From the NCBI RefSeq assembly GCF_002177135.1, contig NZ_MWPH01000001.1, forward strand, positions 248,001 to 312,000: DNA of 64,000 nucleotides, read 5' to 3'. The stretch comes from Natronolimnobius baerhuensis. GTDB taxonomy: Archaea; Halobacteriota; Halobacteria; Halobacteriales; Natrialbaceae. Positions 16,061 to 23,489 of this stretch are shown piece after piece. Both the position numbers and the translations under genes were made by a program. The notes beneath the pieces are model-generated. The model was not told where the DNA came from, ran no database searches, and saw only the letters and a program-made list of their open reading frames with translations. How positions within the stretch are numbered: position 1 is the first letter of the stretch; every line of letters begins with the position of its first letter.

Positions 16061-16996
16061 CTACTCAGCGGCCAACGACCGCAGCGCCTCGAGTCGCCCC
16101 TCGAGCGGCGGGTGTGTCGACCGAAGCCCACCCAGATCGCCCTCCTCGCCGAGCGTCGGCATGACGGTGATCGCGTTCGTCGACCGGGCGTGACGAAAAT
16201 CCGTCGAGGGGCGATATCGCCGATCTGCGAGACGCTCGAGGGCCGACGCGAGCGCGCCAGGGTTGCCAGTCGCTTCGGCGGCCCCACGGTCCGCGGCGAG
16301 TTCCCGCTCACGGGAGAAGACACCGAGGCCGACGAGCGCAACAGATGTGAGCGCCCAGCCGAGCGGATCGAGTCGCCACGGATCGTCCTCGTCGGACAGA
16401 AACTCCGCGGCGAACAGCGGCACGAGCAGCCACGACGTAAACTGGAGGTCGTCGTTCGCCAGATGCGCACACTCGTGGGCCAGCACGGCCTCGAGTTCGT
16501 CGCTCGAGAGCGTCTGTACGAGCCCCCTCGAGACGACGATGACGGGCGAGCCACGGCGGCGGACCGCAATCACCGGGTCGGTCGGCTGGGTGGTCGTGTA
16601 TGCCATCGGTGTCGCATCCGACCGGACCCGAATCTCCGGTTCGGTGATGTCAAACTGCGTCGCCAGTCGTGTCGTCGCAGCCTCGAGCGCTCGTATCGCA
16701 TCGGCGTCGATTTCCGACGCGGGGACAGTCCCCTCGAGCAGTTCGAGGCGCTCCAGTCGGATGGCGTGGGAGATGACGACGGCAAAACAGGGCAGGACCG
16801 GAATCGCGGCGATGACGAGCGTCCACAGGAAGCCGGTCTCGGTGAACTCGAACGGGCCGAGTTGCATCGCGACGAACATGATGGTCGCCGCGGCGAAGAC
16901 GATGGTGACGTACGCGCTCGCGAGCAGCGTGACACCGGTGATGCCGGCTGCGAGGAGGGCTCGGACGCCGATCCCAATCGAGCCGGTCAGTCGCAT
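16061..16996 (-). CDS. htpX: HtpX/Ste24-like M48 membrane metalloprotease
   Basis: The product has 311 residues from the ATG at 16996; longer readings add a basic out-of-character prefix. Two N-terminal membrane segments (about 12-46 and 55-77) precede the zinc motif HECAH at 174-178, with a third ligand likely E232 in RERELAADR. A further hydrophobic segment lies at 210-226. Such proteases degrade damaged membrane proteins on the cytosolic face. It lies between lplA and nfo, all on the minus strand with short gaps. Confidence 0.85.
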   Translation of the reverse strand: MRLTGSIGIGVRALLAAGITGVTLLASAYVTIVFAAATIMFVAMQLGPFEFTETGFLWTLVIAAIPVLPCFAVVISHAIRLERLELLEGTVPASEIDADAIRALEAATTRLATQFDITEPEIRVRSDATPMAYTTTQPTDPVIAVRRRGSPVIVVSRGLVQTLSSDELEAVLAHECAHLANDDLQFTSWLLVPLFAAEFLSDEDDPWRLDPLGWALTSVALVGLGVFSRERELAADRGAAEATGNPGALASALERLADRRYRPSTDFRHARSTNAITVMPTLGEEGDLGGLRSTHPPLEGRLEALRSLAAE

Positions 16997-17070
16997 ATCG
17001 TGTGGTCTTGCCGTCGAAAGAAAAGCGGTCCGTTTTCTGCACCCGTGGGCACGGCGTGGCTTCCAGACGG

Positions 17071-17931
17071 CTACTGCTCGCTCGCCTCGAGGGCCTCCCG
17101 ATTCTTGATCCACGCATCCGAGCCGTACTTTCGGTCGGCGAGGTCGCGGGCAGCCTCGAGTTCCTCGGCTCGCCACGTACCGTCGTCGGCGTCGCACCAG
17201 TCACCGAGCGCATCGCCGAGCGTCTCGAGTGCCGTCTCGCGGTCGATTTCGCCGACTTGCTCGCGGATACTCGTCACACGATCAGTAAACGTCGCGTCCG
17301 CGATGTCTGTCGCGAAGGTTCCGACGTGGCGTGTGGGCTCGAGATCGAAACTCAGAGAACCGTGCTGAATGACGACATCGCGCTGGCGGTACTGGGCGTT
17401 GCCGCTGATCTTCTTCGGACGGGCTGTGTCTGCAGCCCCTGCCGGTGCGACGATATCGTGTGCCGGATGAATGTCCCGCAGATAGCAGGCGGGCTGGTAA
17501 ATCGCGTCCTGCTCGCTCGCCGCGAAGTCGGCGTCGACGCCGAGTCGGTCGAACGCCTCGAGAATCGGCTCGCAGAACAGGTCGTAACAGTCCATCAGGT
17601 CCCCCGGGACCTCGTCTGCGGGCGCGACAATCGTGTAGGAAATGTCCGCAAAGCGGTCGTGATAGATCCCGCCACCGCCGGTCTGTCTGCGGGTGACGCC
17701 GATGCCCTCGCGCTCGCAAAAGCCCCAGTCGACCGTCTCGGCGTCTTGGCGGTAGCCAAGCGAGAGGGTGCTTGGCTCCCACGAAAACGTTCGGACCGTT
17801 CTGATTCCGTCTGTGATGGCCGTCTCGGCGGCGACCTCCTCGAGGGCCATCTGGGTCGCGCCGTCGCGGGCATCGTCGCGGATGAGTCGCCAGTCGCGGT
17901 CCGCGAGGGAGCCGCTGGCTGCGTCGGTCAT
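17071..17931 (-). CDS. lplA: lipoate-protein ligase A family
   Basis: The product has 286 residues. The biotin/lipoate transferase domain shows RRQTGGGGIYHDRFADISYT near residues 80-100 and the catalytic lysine motif KKISGNAQYRQRDVVIQHGS near 172-190. The enzyme attaches lipoate or octanoate to E2 and GcvH proteins in the cytosol. The C-terminal 50 residues resemble a small accessory domain. Whether it uses free lipoate or transfers octanoyl groups is unclear, since no partner LplB-type gene is nearby. Confidence 0.88.
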   Translation of the reverse strand: MTDAASGSLADRDWRLIRDDARDGATQMALEEVAAETAITDGIRTVRTFSWEPSTLSLGYRQDAETVDWGFCEREGIGVTRRQTGGGGIYHDRFADISYTIVAPADEVPGDLMDCYDLFCEPILEAFDRLGVDADFAASEQDAIYQPACYLRDIHPAHDIVAPAGAADTARPKKISGNAQYRQRDVVIQHGSLSFDLEPTRHVGTFATDIADATFTDRVTSIREQVGEIDRETALETLGDALGDWCDADDGTWRAEELEAARDLADRKYGSDAWIKNREALEASEQ

Positions 17932-18043
17932 ATGTACGTACTCACACTCGAGCGGATTAGCGTTGAGGGTTTACTCGAGACGCGGTTAGATGATTGCGAT
18001 ACATGATCGCAGTAGCGGACGATGTGTCGCAAAGTGTCGTCTG

Positions 18044-18730
18044 TTACTCAGGAAGCGACGGCCATGTTGTTGCGACCGTTTCCTCGATCAACTGTGTTTG
18101 GGCACGACGAAGTCGCTCCGATACGGAGGATGCAGAGATGTCTAACTCTGCTGCAACCTCTTTTAAAGAGGTCCGACGTGGAATCTGGAAAAACCCGTTC
18201 TCGTACGCAATTCTCAGCGCCTCGCGTTGTCGATCTGAGAGGCCATCGCCAGGTGGTTCAGACGCACCGTTTTGAGTAAGACGGTGCAACCGGAAGCCAC
18301 CGTTTTGTTGCCAAAACAATGAAAACTCGGTGAACGCGTCCCGATTCGCAAACCAGCCCGACTGTCGCCATCCCTCCTTGGTCACTTCGATTCGCTCAAT
18401 AACGGCCTCGACAGCGGCAAGCGATTTGAGTCCAGCAGGATTGTCGATGTGGTCCCCGAGCTGTTCCTCGAAGGTGAGGGCTGGGGTCGCTTGATATCGT
18501 CGTGTAGAGCCAGCCTCGCCAATCAGCATCCATTCGTCGATATCAACGGCCGCCGTTAGCGCTGCTTCAATTGCTGTCCGTGTACCGTCTGTGACGGTGA
18601 TTATGAACAGTGGTGGATTGCCGTGATTGAATTGGAACTCGAACAGAACAGTTGCATCTGGTAGCTCTCTTGCAACCCCAACGAGCGGAAGTGCATCGCA
18701 GTAGATATCGAATTGCGCGAGAAGTCCCAT
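18044..18730 (-). CDS. Bat-type helix-turn-helix regulator
   Basis: The product has 228 residues. The N-terminal 150 residues are an alpha/beta sensory region without recognised ligand motifs. The C-terminal HTH is of the bacterio-opsin activator type: LSDRQREALRIAYENGFFQIPRR, then SLKEVAAELDISASSVSERLRRAQ. These haloarchaeal regulators control diverse metabolic genes. It is divergent from the alpha/beta hydrolase gene at 18933, which is the most likely target, and a perfect inverted repeat lies in the shared promoter region. Confidence 0.88.
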   Translation of the reverse strand: MGLLAQFDIYCDALPLVGVARELPDATVLFEFQFNHGNPPLFIITVTDGTRTAIEAALTAAVDIDEWMLIGEAGSTRRYQATPALTFEEQLGDHIDNPAGLKSLAAVEAVIERIEVTKEGWRQSGWFANRDAFTEFSLFWQQNGGFRLHRLTQNGASEPPGDGLSDRQREALRIAYENGFFQIPRRTSLKEVAAELDISASSVSERLRRAQTQLIEETVATTWPSLPE

Positions 18731-18891
18731 GTAGTCACGTCTTTCTCAGCGACAATGTACGCATCGAAACTATCTGATGACTGACTGAAATCCCGTCGAA
18801 TATAGTGACTTGTTGCGAGTTTGTTTTAGCACCAATCCGCGATAGACTGCACGATTTGTATTTCATTCTCTATTTAAATGCCCGTCTGACT

Positions 18892-18919
18892 GAGAGAACT
18901 GCTTACGCTGATTTCTCTC
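18892..18919. promoter_or_regulatory. inverted repeat GAGAGAA-N14-TTCTCTC before the hydrolase gene
   Basis: Perfect 7-nt arms lie at 18892-18898 and 18913-18919, ending 13 nt before the hydrolase ATG at 18933. A TATA-like CTATTTAAAT lies at about 18870-18879, so the repeat would cover the region from the transcription start to the start codon. It is well placed to be an operator for the divergent Bat-type regulator. This is inference. Confidence 0.35.
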
Positions 18920-18932
18920 GAACAGTGGTTGT

Positions 18933-19745
18933 ATGCAAACGATACAGTCCGAAACAGGCATTGAAGTAACATACGACTGTGACGGCGATGGCCCGCCGTT
19001 GATTCTCCTACACGGTGGGATGGCTCCAAAGGAATACTGGACGCCAATCGTCCCATACCTAGATGGGTATACGACGATCATTCCGCAGCGACCCGGATTT
19101 GGAACCTGTCCCGAGAGTCTAGCCGAGCTGACCGCTGATGACGTGTTGAATCGCGAAGTAAAGTATGTGCAAACGCTCGTCGAGGATATCGACCGTGATC
19201 CAATCTTGTTCGGGCATTCCTATGGGGCACTCACCGCGATTGAGGCTGCAACAAAAGTACCGGTTACGGCAGTCGTTGCGTACGAACCGGCGATCCTGCC
19301 TGCGGAGTATCGAGAAACAGCCAACCTTGCGGATCAGATGCAGACACGTATTGAGGCAGGGAAACCGGGTGAGGCGATAAAACAATACATTGAATTGGTT
19401 CTTCACCCCGGTGGTATTGACGACCTCGATGCGTGGCTGTCAGATTGGCCGGTGTGGCCGGACTGCATCGACCTTGCTGACGAAGTTCTCCGAATGAATC
19501 GCGCTGTCGAACGGTACCAGCTCCCACCCAGTCTCGACGTCACCGCACCTGTGCTCACACTGACCGGGACTAACGGACCCGATTTTCTTCGAAAGAGCGC
19601 CCGTGATACCCACGTTGCACTCTCACAGAGTCGCCTCGTCGAATTCGACAGTGTTAGTCACGCCGGCCCCGCCGAAGCACCAGACGTACTCTCGAGCGAA
19701 ATCGAGACGTTCCTCCGCGCACATTCGCCACGTTCTCGCGACTGA
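18933..19745 (+). CDS. alpha/beta-hydrolase
   Basis: The product has 270 residues. LILLHGGM near residue 24 gives the oxyanion-hole region, the nucleophile elbow is GHSYG with serine at about 96, and DSVSHAGPAEAPD near the C-terminus supplies the catalytic histidine. There is no signal peptide. It resembles haloalkane dehalogenase/epoxide hydrolase-type or esterase proteins, and the substrate is not identifiable. It is less GC-biased in codon use than its neighbours (for example ACATACGAC, ATACCTAGATGG), as is the divergent regulator. Confidence 0.82.
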   Translation: MQTIQSETGIEVTYDCDGDGPPLILLHGGMAPKEYWTPIVPYLDGYTTIIPQRPGFGTCPESLAELTADDVLNREVKYVQTLVEDIDRDPILFGHSYGALTAIEAATKVPVTAVVAYEPAILPAEYRETANLADQMQTRIEAGKPGEAIKQYIELVLHPGGIDDLDAWLSDWPVWPDCIDLADEVLRMNRAVERYQLPPSLDVTAPVLTLTGTNGPDFLRKSARDTHVALSQSRLVEFDSVSHAGPAEAPDVLSSEIETFLRAHSPRSRD

Positions 19746-19762
19746 TCACTCCAAAGACGGGT

Positions 19763-20821
19763 TCATTCTGAACTGATACGCTCGAGAAACGTCCCGCTCG
19801 CCTTGTCCCACGCCTCGATAATCGCGTCATCGTTCGCGCTGTCCCACGACTCGAGGCCCTCGCGGTCCTCGAGCGCGTCAATCGTTCGTCGAATCCCATC
19901 CTCGAACTCGATGGTGTACTCGAAGCCGAGGTCGCGTTTCGCCTTCGTGTTGTCGAAGACCGTACTGTACTGGAAGTGTGCCTCGAGCATGTCGGTGCGC
20001 TCGGGCGCGGCTTCGCGGAGTTGCTCGGTCGGAATGTGGACGAACTCGGGTTCGGGCGCGTCCATCGCGGCCGCGACGCGGCGATAGTACTGATTCCAGG
20101 TGATAGTCTGCTCGCTCGTGGCGTGATAGGCTTCGCCGTAGGCGGTTTCGTTGCCGACGGCACCGACGAACGCCGTCGCAACGTCGTCACGGTGACACGG
20201 CCCCCACAGCGAGGAGCCGTCGCCGTGGACGATGATCGGCTCCCCCTCTCGAATTCGGTCGAGGTAGTAGGTGTCGCTGCCGAACGTGTGAAAGACCGCG
20301 CCGCCCTCGCCGTAGGTGCTCCACGGGCGGATAATCGTCACCGCGAACGCGCCTTCGGAGTCTGTCCCGTGGACTGATTCGGCTCCGTCGTGAGCCTCGA
20401 GAAAGACGTCTTCCGCGGCGGCTTTGTTCGCGCTGTAGTCGCTGACCGGCTCGGCGTCGACGTCTGATTCTCGTGGGGCGTCTTCGGTCGCCGGATTGGA
20501 CTCGAGCGGGCGGTGATACACGTCGACCGTCGAGCAGAAGATGTACTGCTGTATCTCGCCGCCGAAGACATCGACCGCCTCGCGCGCCTGCTCGGGCGTG
20601 AAACAGACCATATCGATGACGCAGTCGGGGTCGACCTTGCTGGCGACTCGCTCGAGCGCATCACGGTCGTTGCGGTCGCCGGTGACGAACTCGACGCTGT
20701 CGGGAACGTCGGCGTCGGTTTCGCCGCGAGTGAGACAGACGACCTCGTAGCCGTCGTCGACCAGTTGGCGGGTGATGCCGGTGCTGATGACACCGGTGCC
20801 GCCGATAAGTAAAACGCGCAT
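19763..20821 (-). CDS. NAD-dependent epimerase/dehydratase (extended SDR)
   Basis: The product has 352 residues. The N-terminal Rossmann motif is LLIGGTGVISTG, and VIDMVCFTP follows strand 4. The active-site pair is in YSANKAAAED (YxxxK), with CSTVDVY supplying the upstream serine/threonine. The C-terminal half includes GPCHRDDVATAFVGAVGN, a typical substrate-binding stretch. It probably acts on a nucleotide sugar or related metabolite. It is divergent from the sugar isomerase-like gene at 20918, with only 96 bp between starts, so co-regulation is likely. Confidence 0.85.
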   Translation of the reverse strand: MRVLLIGGTGVISTGITRQLVDDGYEVVCLTRGETDADVPDSVEFVTGDRNDRDALERVASKVDPDCVIDMVCFTPEQAREAVDVFGGEIQQYIFCSTVDVYHRPLESNPATEDAPRESDVDAEPVSDYSANKAAAEDVFLEAHDGAESVHGTDSEGAFAVTIIRPWSTYGEGGAVFHTFGSDTYYLDRIREGEPIIVHGDGSSLWGPCHRDDVATAFVGAVGNETAYGEAYHATSEQTITWNQYYRRVAAAMDAPEPEFVHIPTEQLREAAPERTDMLEAHFQYSTVFDNTKAKRDLGFEYTIEFEDGIRRTIDALEDREGLESWDSANDDAIIEAWDKASGTFLERISSE

Positions 20822-20917
20822 AGCTATCGGTTACACTGACCGGGCATAAACCCGGGTACCCCACCCCGTTTGTTCCGCCTCCCGAACGCTTTTGGACCGG
20901 TCCGCGCGAGTGCACCT

Positions 20918-21697
20918 ATGACATCGTTCAACTGTGGGCTCCAGAGCATCGTCTTCGGTGAGGGAACACTTGAGGACGTTCTCGACTCACTCGAGACAGC
21001 CGATACCGACCTCGAGACGCTCGAACTCTGGGACCGGCATCTGCCGCCGACCGACGATCCGGACGAGCGACTCGAGATCCAACAGCTGCTCGAGGAAGCG
21101 GCCATCGACGTCTGTGGCTACGGCGTCGTCGACCTCGAAACTCCCGAGGACGCCCGCGAGTATATCGCGTTCGCAGACTGGCTCGACGCCGACTACATCA
21201 CGGTCAACTATCCGCCGGATCGGGACGAGATTACCGAGGAACTGCTCGCCCTTGCCGAGACGTTCGAGATCGACGTTGCGATTCATAACTACTCGTCGGT
21301 GCACCACGACGACCTCTCGAGGGTGTTTTCGTCCATTGACGACGTCCGCGAGGTGCTCGAGGCGTACGACCATCCGCGACTCGGCGTCTGCATCGACACT
21401 GGGCACTTCCTTGTCGAGTCGGTCGATCCGGCGGATGTGATCCCCGCTGTCGGCGACCGAATCGTCGCCACCCACCTCAAGGACACCTCCGAGGCGGAAC
21501 TCGAGGACGTACCCGGATCGGGAGTGCTCGACCTCGAGCGGATCGTCTCTCTCCTTGGCGACCACGCCGACCCGGATACGCCGCTGATTATCGAGTACGA
21601 ACTCCCCGAGGACCGACGACTCGAGGCGCTCCAGGCGGGTGAGCGAAACGTTCGTGAGGCACTCGAAACTGCCGATGCCGGTTCGGACAGCCGCTAA
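20918..21697 (+). CDS. sugar phosphate isomerase/epimerase (xylose isomerase-like TIM barrel)
   Basis: The product has 259 residues from the ATG at 20918; the in-frame start at 20870 would run through the divergent promoter. The TIM-barrel pattern shows DADYITVNYPP, then DVAIHNYSSVHHDD and LGVCIDTGHFLVESVDP, with metal-binding E/D/H residues at strand ends, and IIEYELPEDRR near the end. It is expected to isomerise or epimerise a sugar or polyol. Pairing with a divergent extended SDR suggests a joint carbohydrate pathway. Confidence 0.82.
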   Translation: MTSFNCGLQSIVFGEGTLEDVLDSLETADTDLETLELWDRHLPPTDDPDERLEIQQLLEEAAIDVCGYGVVDLETPEDAREYIAFADWLDADYITVNYPPDRDEITEELLALAETFEIDVAIHNYSSVHHDDLSRVFSSIDDVREVLEAYDHPRLGVCIDTGHFLVESVDPADVIPAVGDRIVATHLKDTSEAELEDVPGSGVLDLERIVSLLGDHADPDTPLIIEYELPEDRRLEALQAGERNVREALETADAGSDSR

Positions 21698-21805
21698 ACT
21701 CGGAATCGGCGACCGCTACATTTCTATCTCCATCGCGGATCGCGTCGTGCGCTCGCTCGAGTAGCGCCGCGGTTTCACTCACGGGAAGATTTCGTATTGC
21801 TCTAT

Positions 21806-21890
21806 GGGGTTTACCAACCCCCATCGCTCGATCACGCTATCGAACGATAACGGGGCACAGAGGAGCTAGTGGTGCGGTTGGCACACCACT
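21806..21890. repeat. three hairpins in the gap upstream of rio2
   Basis: Three perfect stems follow each other: GGGGTT/AACCCC (21806-21821, 4-nt loop), TATCG/CGATA (21838-21849, 2-nt loop) and AGTGGTG/CACCACT (21868-21890, 9-nt loop). They fill the middle of the 290-bp gap between the isomerase and rio2. They could form a 3'-end structure for the isomerase mRNA, a rio2 leader, or a small RNA. No matching known RNA family is recognised. Confidence 0.4.
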
Positions 21891-21987
21891 GATCTCAGAC
21901 TCAGCGTTTGGTCTCGAGGAACGAGCCATCGTGCGCTGGCGGGCGTTCGTCACGACGTTTTTACGTACTCGCCGGCTATCGCACTCT

Positions 21988-22899
21988 ATGGTGCGGAATG
22001 TCGCCGGGGTACTCCCGGAGCTCGAGGACGAGGACTTCTATCTCCTCTCCGGTGTCGAACAGGGGATGCGCTTCTCCGAGTGGGTCCAGCGGGAGAAACT
22101 CTCGGAGTTCGCCAGCCTCACCGACGAGGAGGTCGACTACCGCCTCGAGCGATGTTTGAAACGCGGGTTGATCGAGAAGAAAACGATTCAGTACGAGGGC
22201 TACACCCTGCAGTTCGAGGGCTACGATACACTCGCCTTGCGGGCGCTCGTCGAGCAGGATACGATTTCGGAATTTGGCTCGCCACTCGGCGTCGGCAAGG
22301 AAAGCGACGTCTACGAAGTGCGCTCGTACAAACCCCACGCGCTGAAGTACCACCGTGAGGGCTATACCAACTTCCGGGAAGTCCACAAGGAACGCGATTA
22401 CACGTCCGACCGCGACCACGTCTCCTGGATGTACACCGCGCGCAAGGCCGCCGAGCGCGAGTACGACATCCTCGAGTCGCTGTATCCCGATGTGTCGGTT
22501 CCCCAGCCCATCGGCCAGAACCGCCACGCCATCGTCATGGAGAAGATGGAGGGGGTCGAACTCTCGCAGACAAAACTCGAGGACGAGCAAGTAATTGGCG
22601 TCCTCGATCTCCTACTCTCGGAGATCGCGCGCGCGTACGATCATGGCTACGTCCACGCGGACATGAGCGAGTACAACGTCTTCGTCGATGAGGGCGGAGT
22701 GACGATTTTCGACTGGCCTCAGGCGATTCCGACGGATCACGAGAACGCAACGGAGTTCCTCCGGCGTGATCTGACCAATGCTATCGGCTACTTCCGACGC
22801 AAGTACCCCCAGCACATCCCGGACGATCTCGAGGCCGAGCCGGTTGCGGCTGCGATTGAGCGAGGATCGTTCGAGTCGGTGATGGCAATCCTCGAGTAA
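21988..22899 (+). CDS. rio2: Rio2 atypical serine kinase, ribosome biogenesis
   Basis: The product has 303 residues from the ATG at 21988, the usual archaeal length; a GTG at 21931 would add 19 basic residues. A winged-helix domain fills residues 1-85 (ELEDEDFYLLSGVEQGMR, then RLERCLKRGLIEKKT). The RIO kinase domain has the nucleotide loop GVGKESDVY at 101-109, the catalytic HADMSEYN at 223-230 and the metal-binding FDWPQ at 241-245. Rio2 acts in maturation of the small ribosomal subunit. It is monocistronic in appearance. Confidence 0.95.
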   Translation: MVRNVAGVLPELEDEDFYLLSGVEQGMRFSEWVQREKLSEFASLTDEEVDYRLERCLKRGLIEKKTIQYEGYTLQFEGYDTLALRALVEQDTISEFGSPLGVGKESDVYEVRSYKPHALKYHREGYTNFREVHKERDYTSDRDHVSWMYTARKAAEREYDILESLYPDVSVPQPIGQNRHAIVMEKMEGVELSQTKLEDEQVIGVLDLLLSEIARAYDHGYVHADMSEYNVFVDEGGVTIFDWPQAIPTDHENATEFLRRDLTNAIGYFRRKYPQHIPDDLEAEPVAAAIERGSFESVMAILE

Positions 22900-23169
22900 G
22901 CGACTGCACGTCTCGTAGTCGCTCCGTGTGTCTCACTCCGAGTATACGTCTTTTCTCGGTGTATTTCGGCTGGTATGGTGAGTCGCACAGTTCGACCGCT
23001 TCCGATCACATACACGGTATTATGATATACAGAATTTGGATACTGAGTCTCGAGTCGGCAGGGGACAAAAGGGCGCGTAAGGAGCCATGTTCGAGCCAAA
23101 CCGGACGAGAACGCATTGTTGCCCGGTTCTGATTCCGCGGATCGTACCACCACCTAAAAGATTACAAGT

Positions 23170-23445
23170 GTGGGCCTGGGTGTTCGAGATGTGCTATCGA
23201 CTACACCGCTGTTCGTGGCTCCTGGCGGGCCTGAGATCTTGCTGATCGTTGGGATCGCCATTTTGATATTTGGTGCACAGAAGATTCCGAAACTCGCTCG
23301 ATCTATCGGCGAGTCGACTGGCGAATTCAAGAAAGGGCAGGCGAAGGTCGAACAGGAACTCGAGGAGATTCGACCGGACACTGATCTGAGCGCCGACGTG
23401 AACCCAGACGCCGGCGCTGCGGTCGACACTGAAACGAATTCGTAA
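23170..23445 (+). CDS. tatA: TatA-type twin-arginine translocase subunit
   Basis: The product has 91 residues from a GTG start. GPEILLIVGIAILIFGAQKI is the single membrane helix followed by the conserved FGxxKxP hinge, then an amphipathic helix (LARSIGESTGEFKKGQAKV) and an acidic tail. TatA forms the pore for folded proteins, the dominant export route in haloarchaea, and several Tat-type lipoproteins are encoded in this window (40398-41672, 54444-55082). An unusual 17-residue segment precedes the helix. TatC is not nearby. Confidence 0.9.
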   Translation: MGLGVRDVLSTTPLFVAPGGPEILLIVGIAILIFGAQKIPKLARSIGESTGEFKKGQAKVEQELEEIRPDTDLSADVNPDAGAAVDTETNS

Positions 23446-23489
23446 CGACGTTGTCGCGTGGTTCTGCGAACGATTCTATCGACGAGCAG

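Noticed and set aside
16112-17368. 418-residue plus-strand frame antisense to the htpX and lplA genes
   Set aside because: It mirrors the codon structure of the opposite strand. Its protein is Arg-rich without domains, while the minus strand has clear enzyme motifs.
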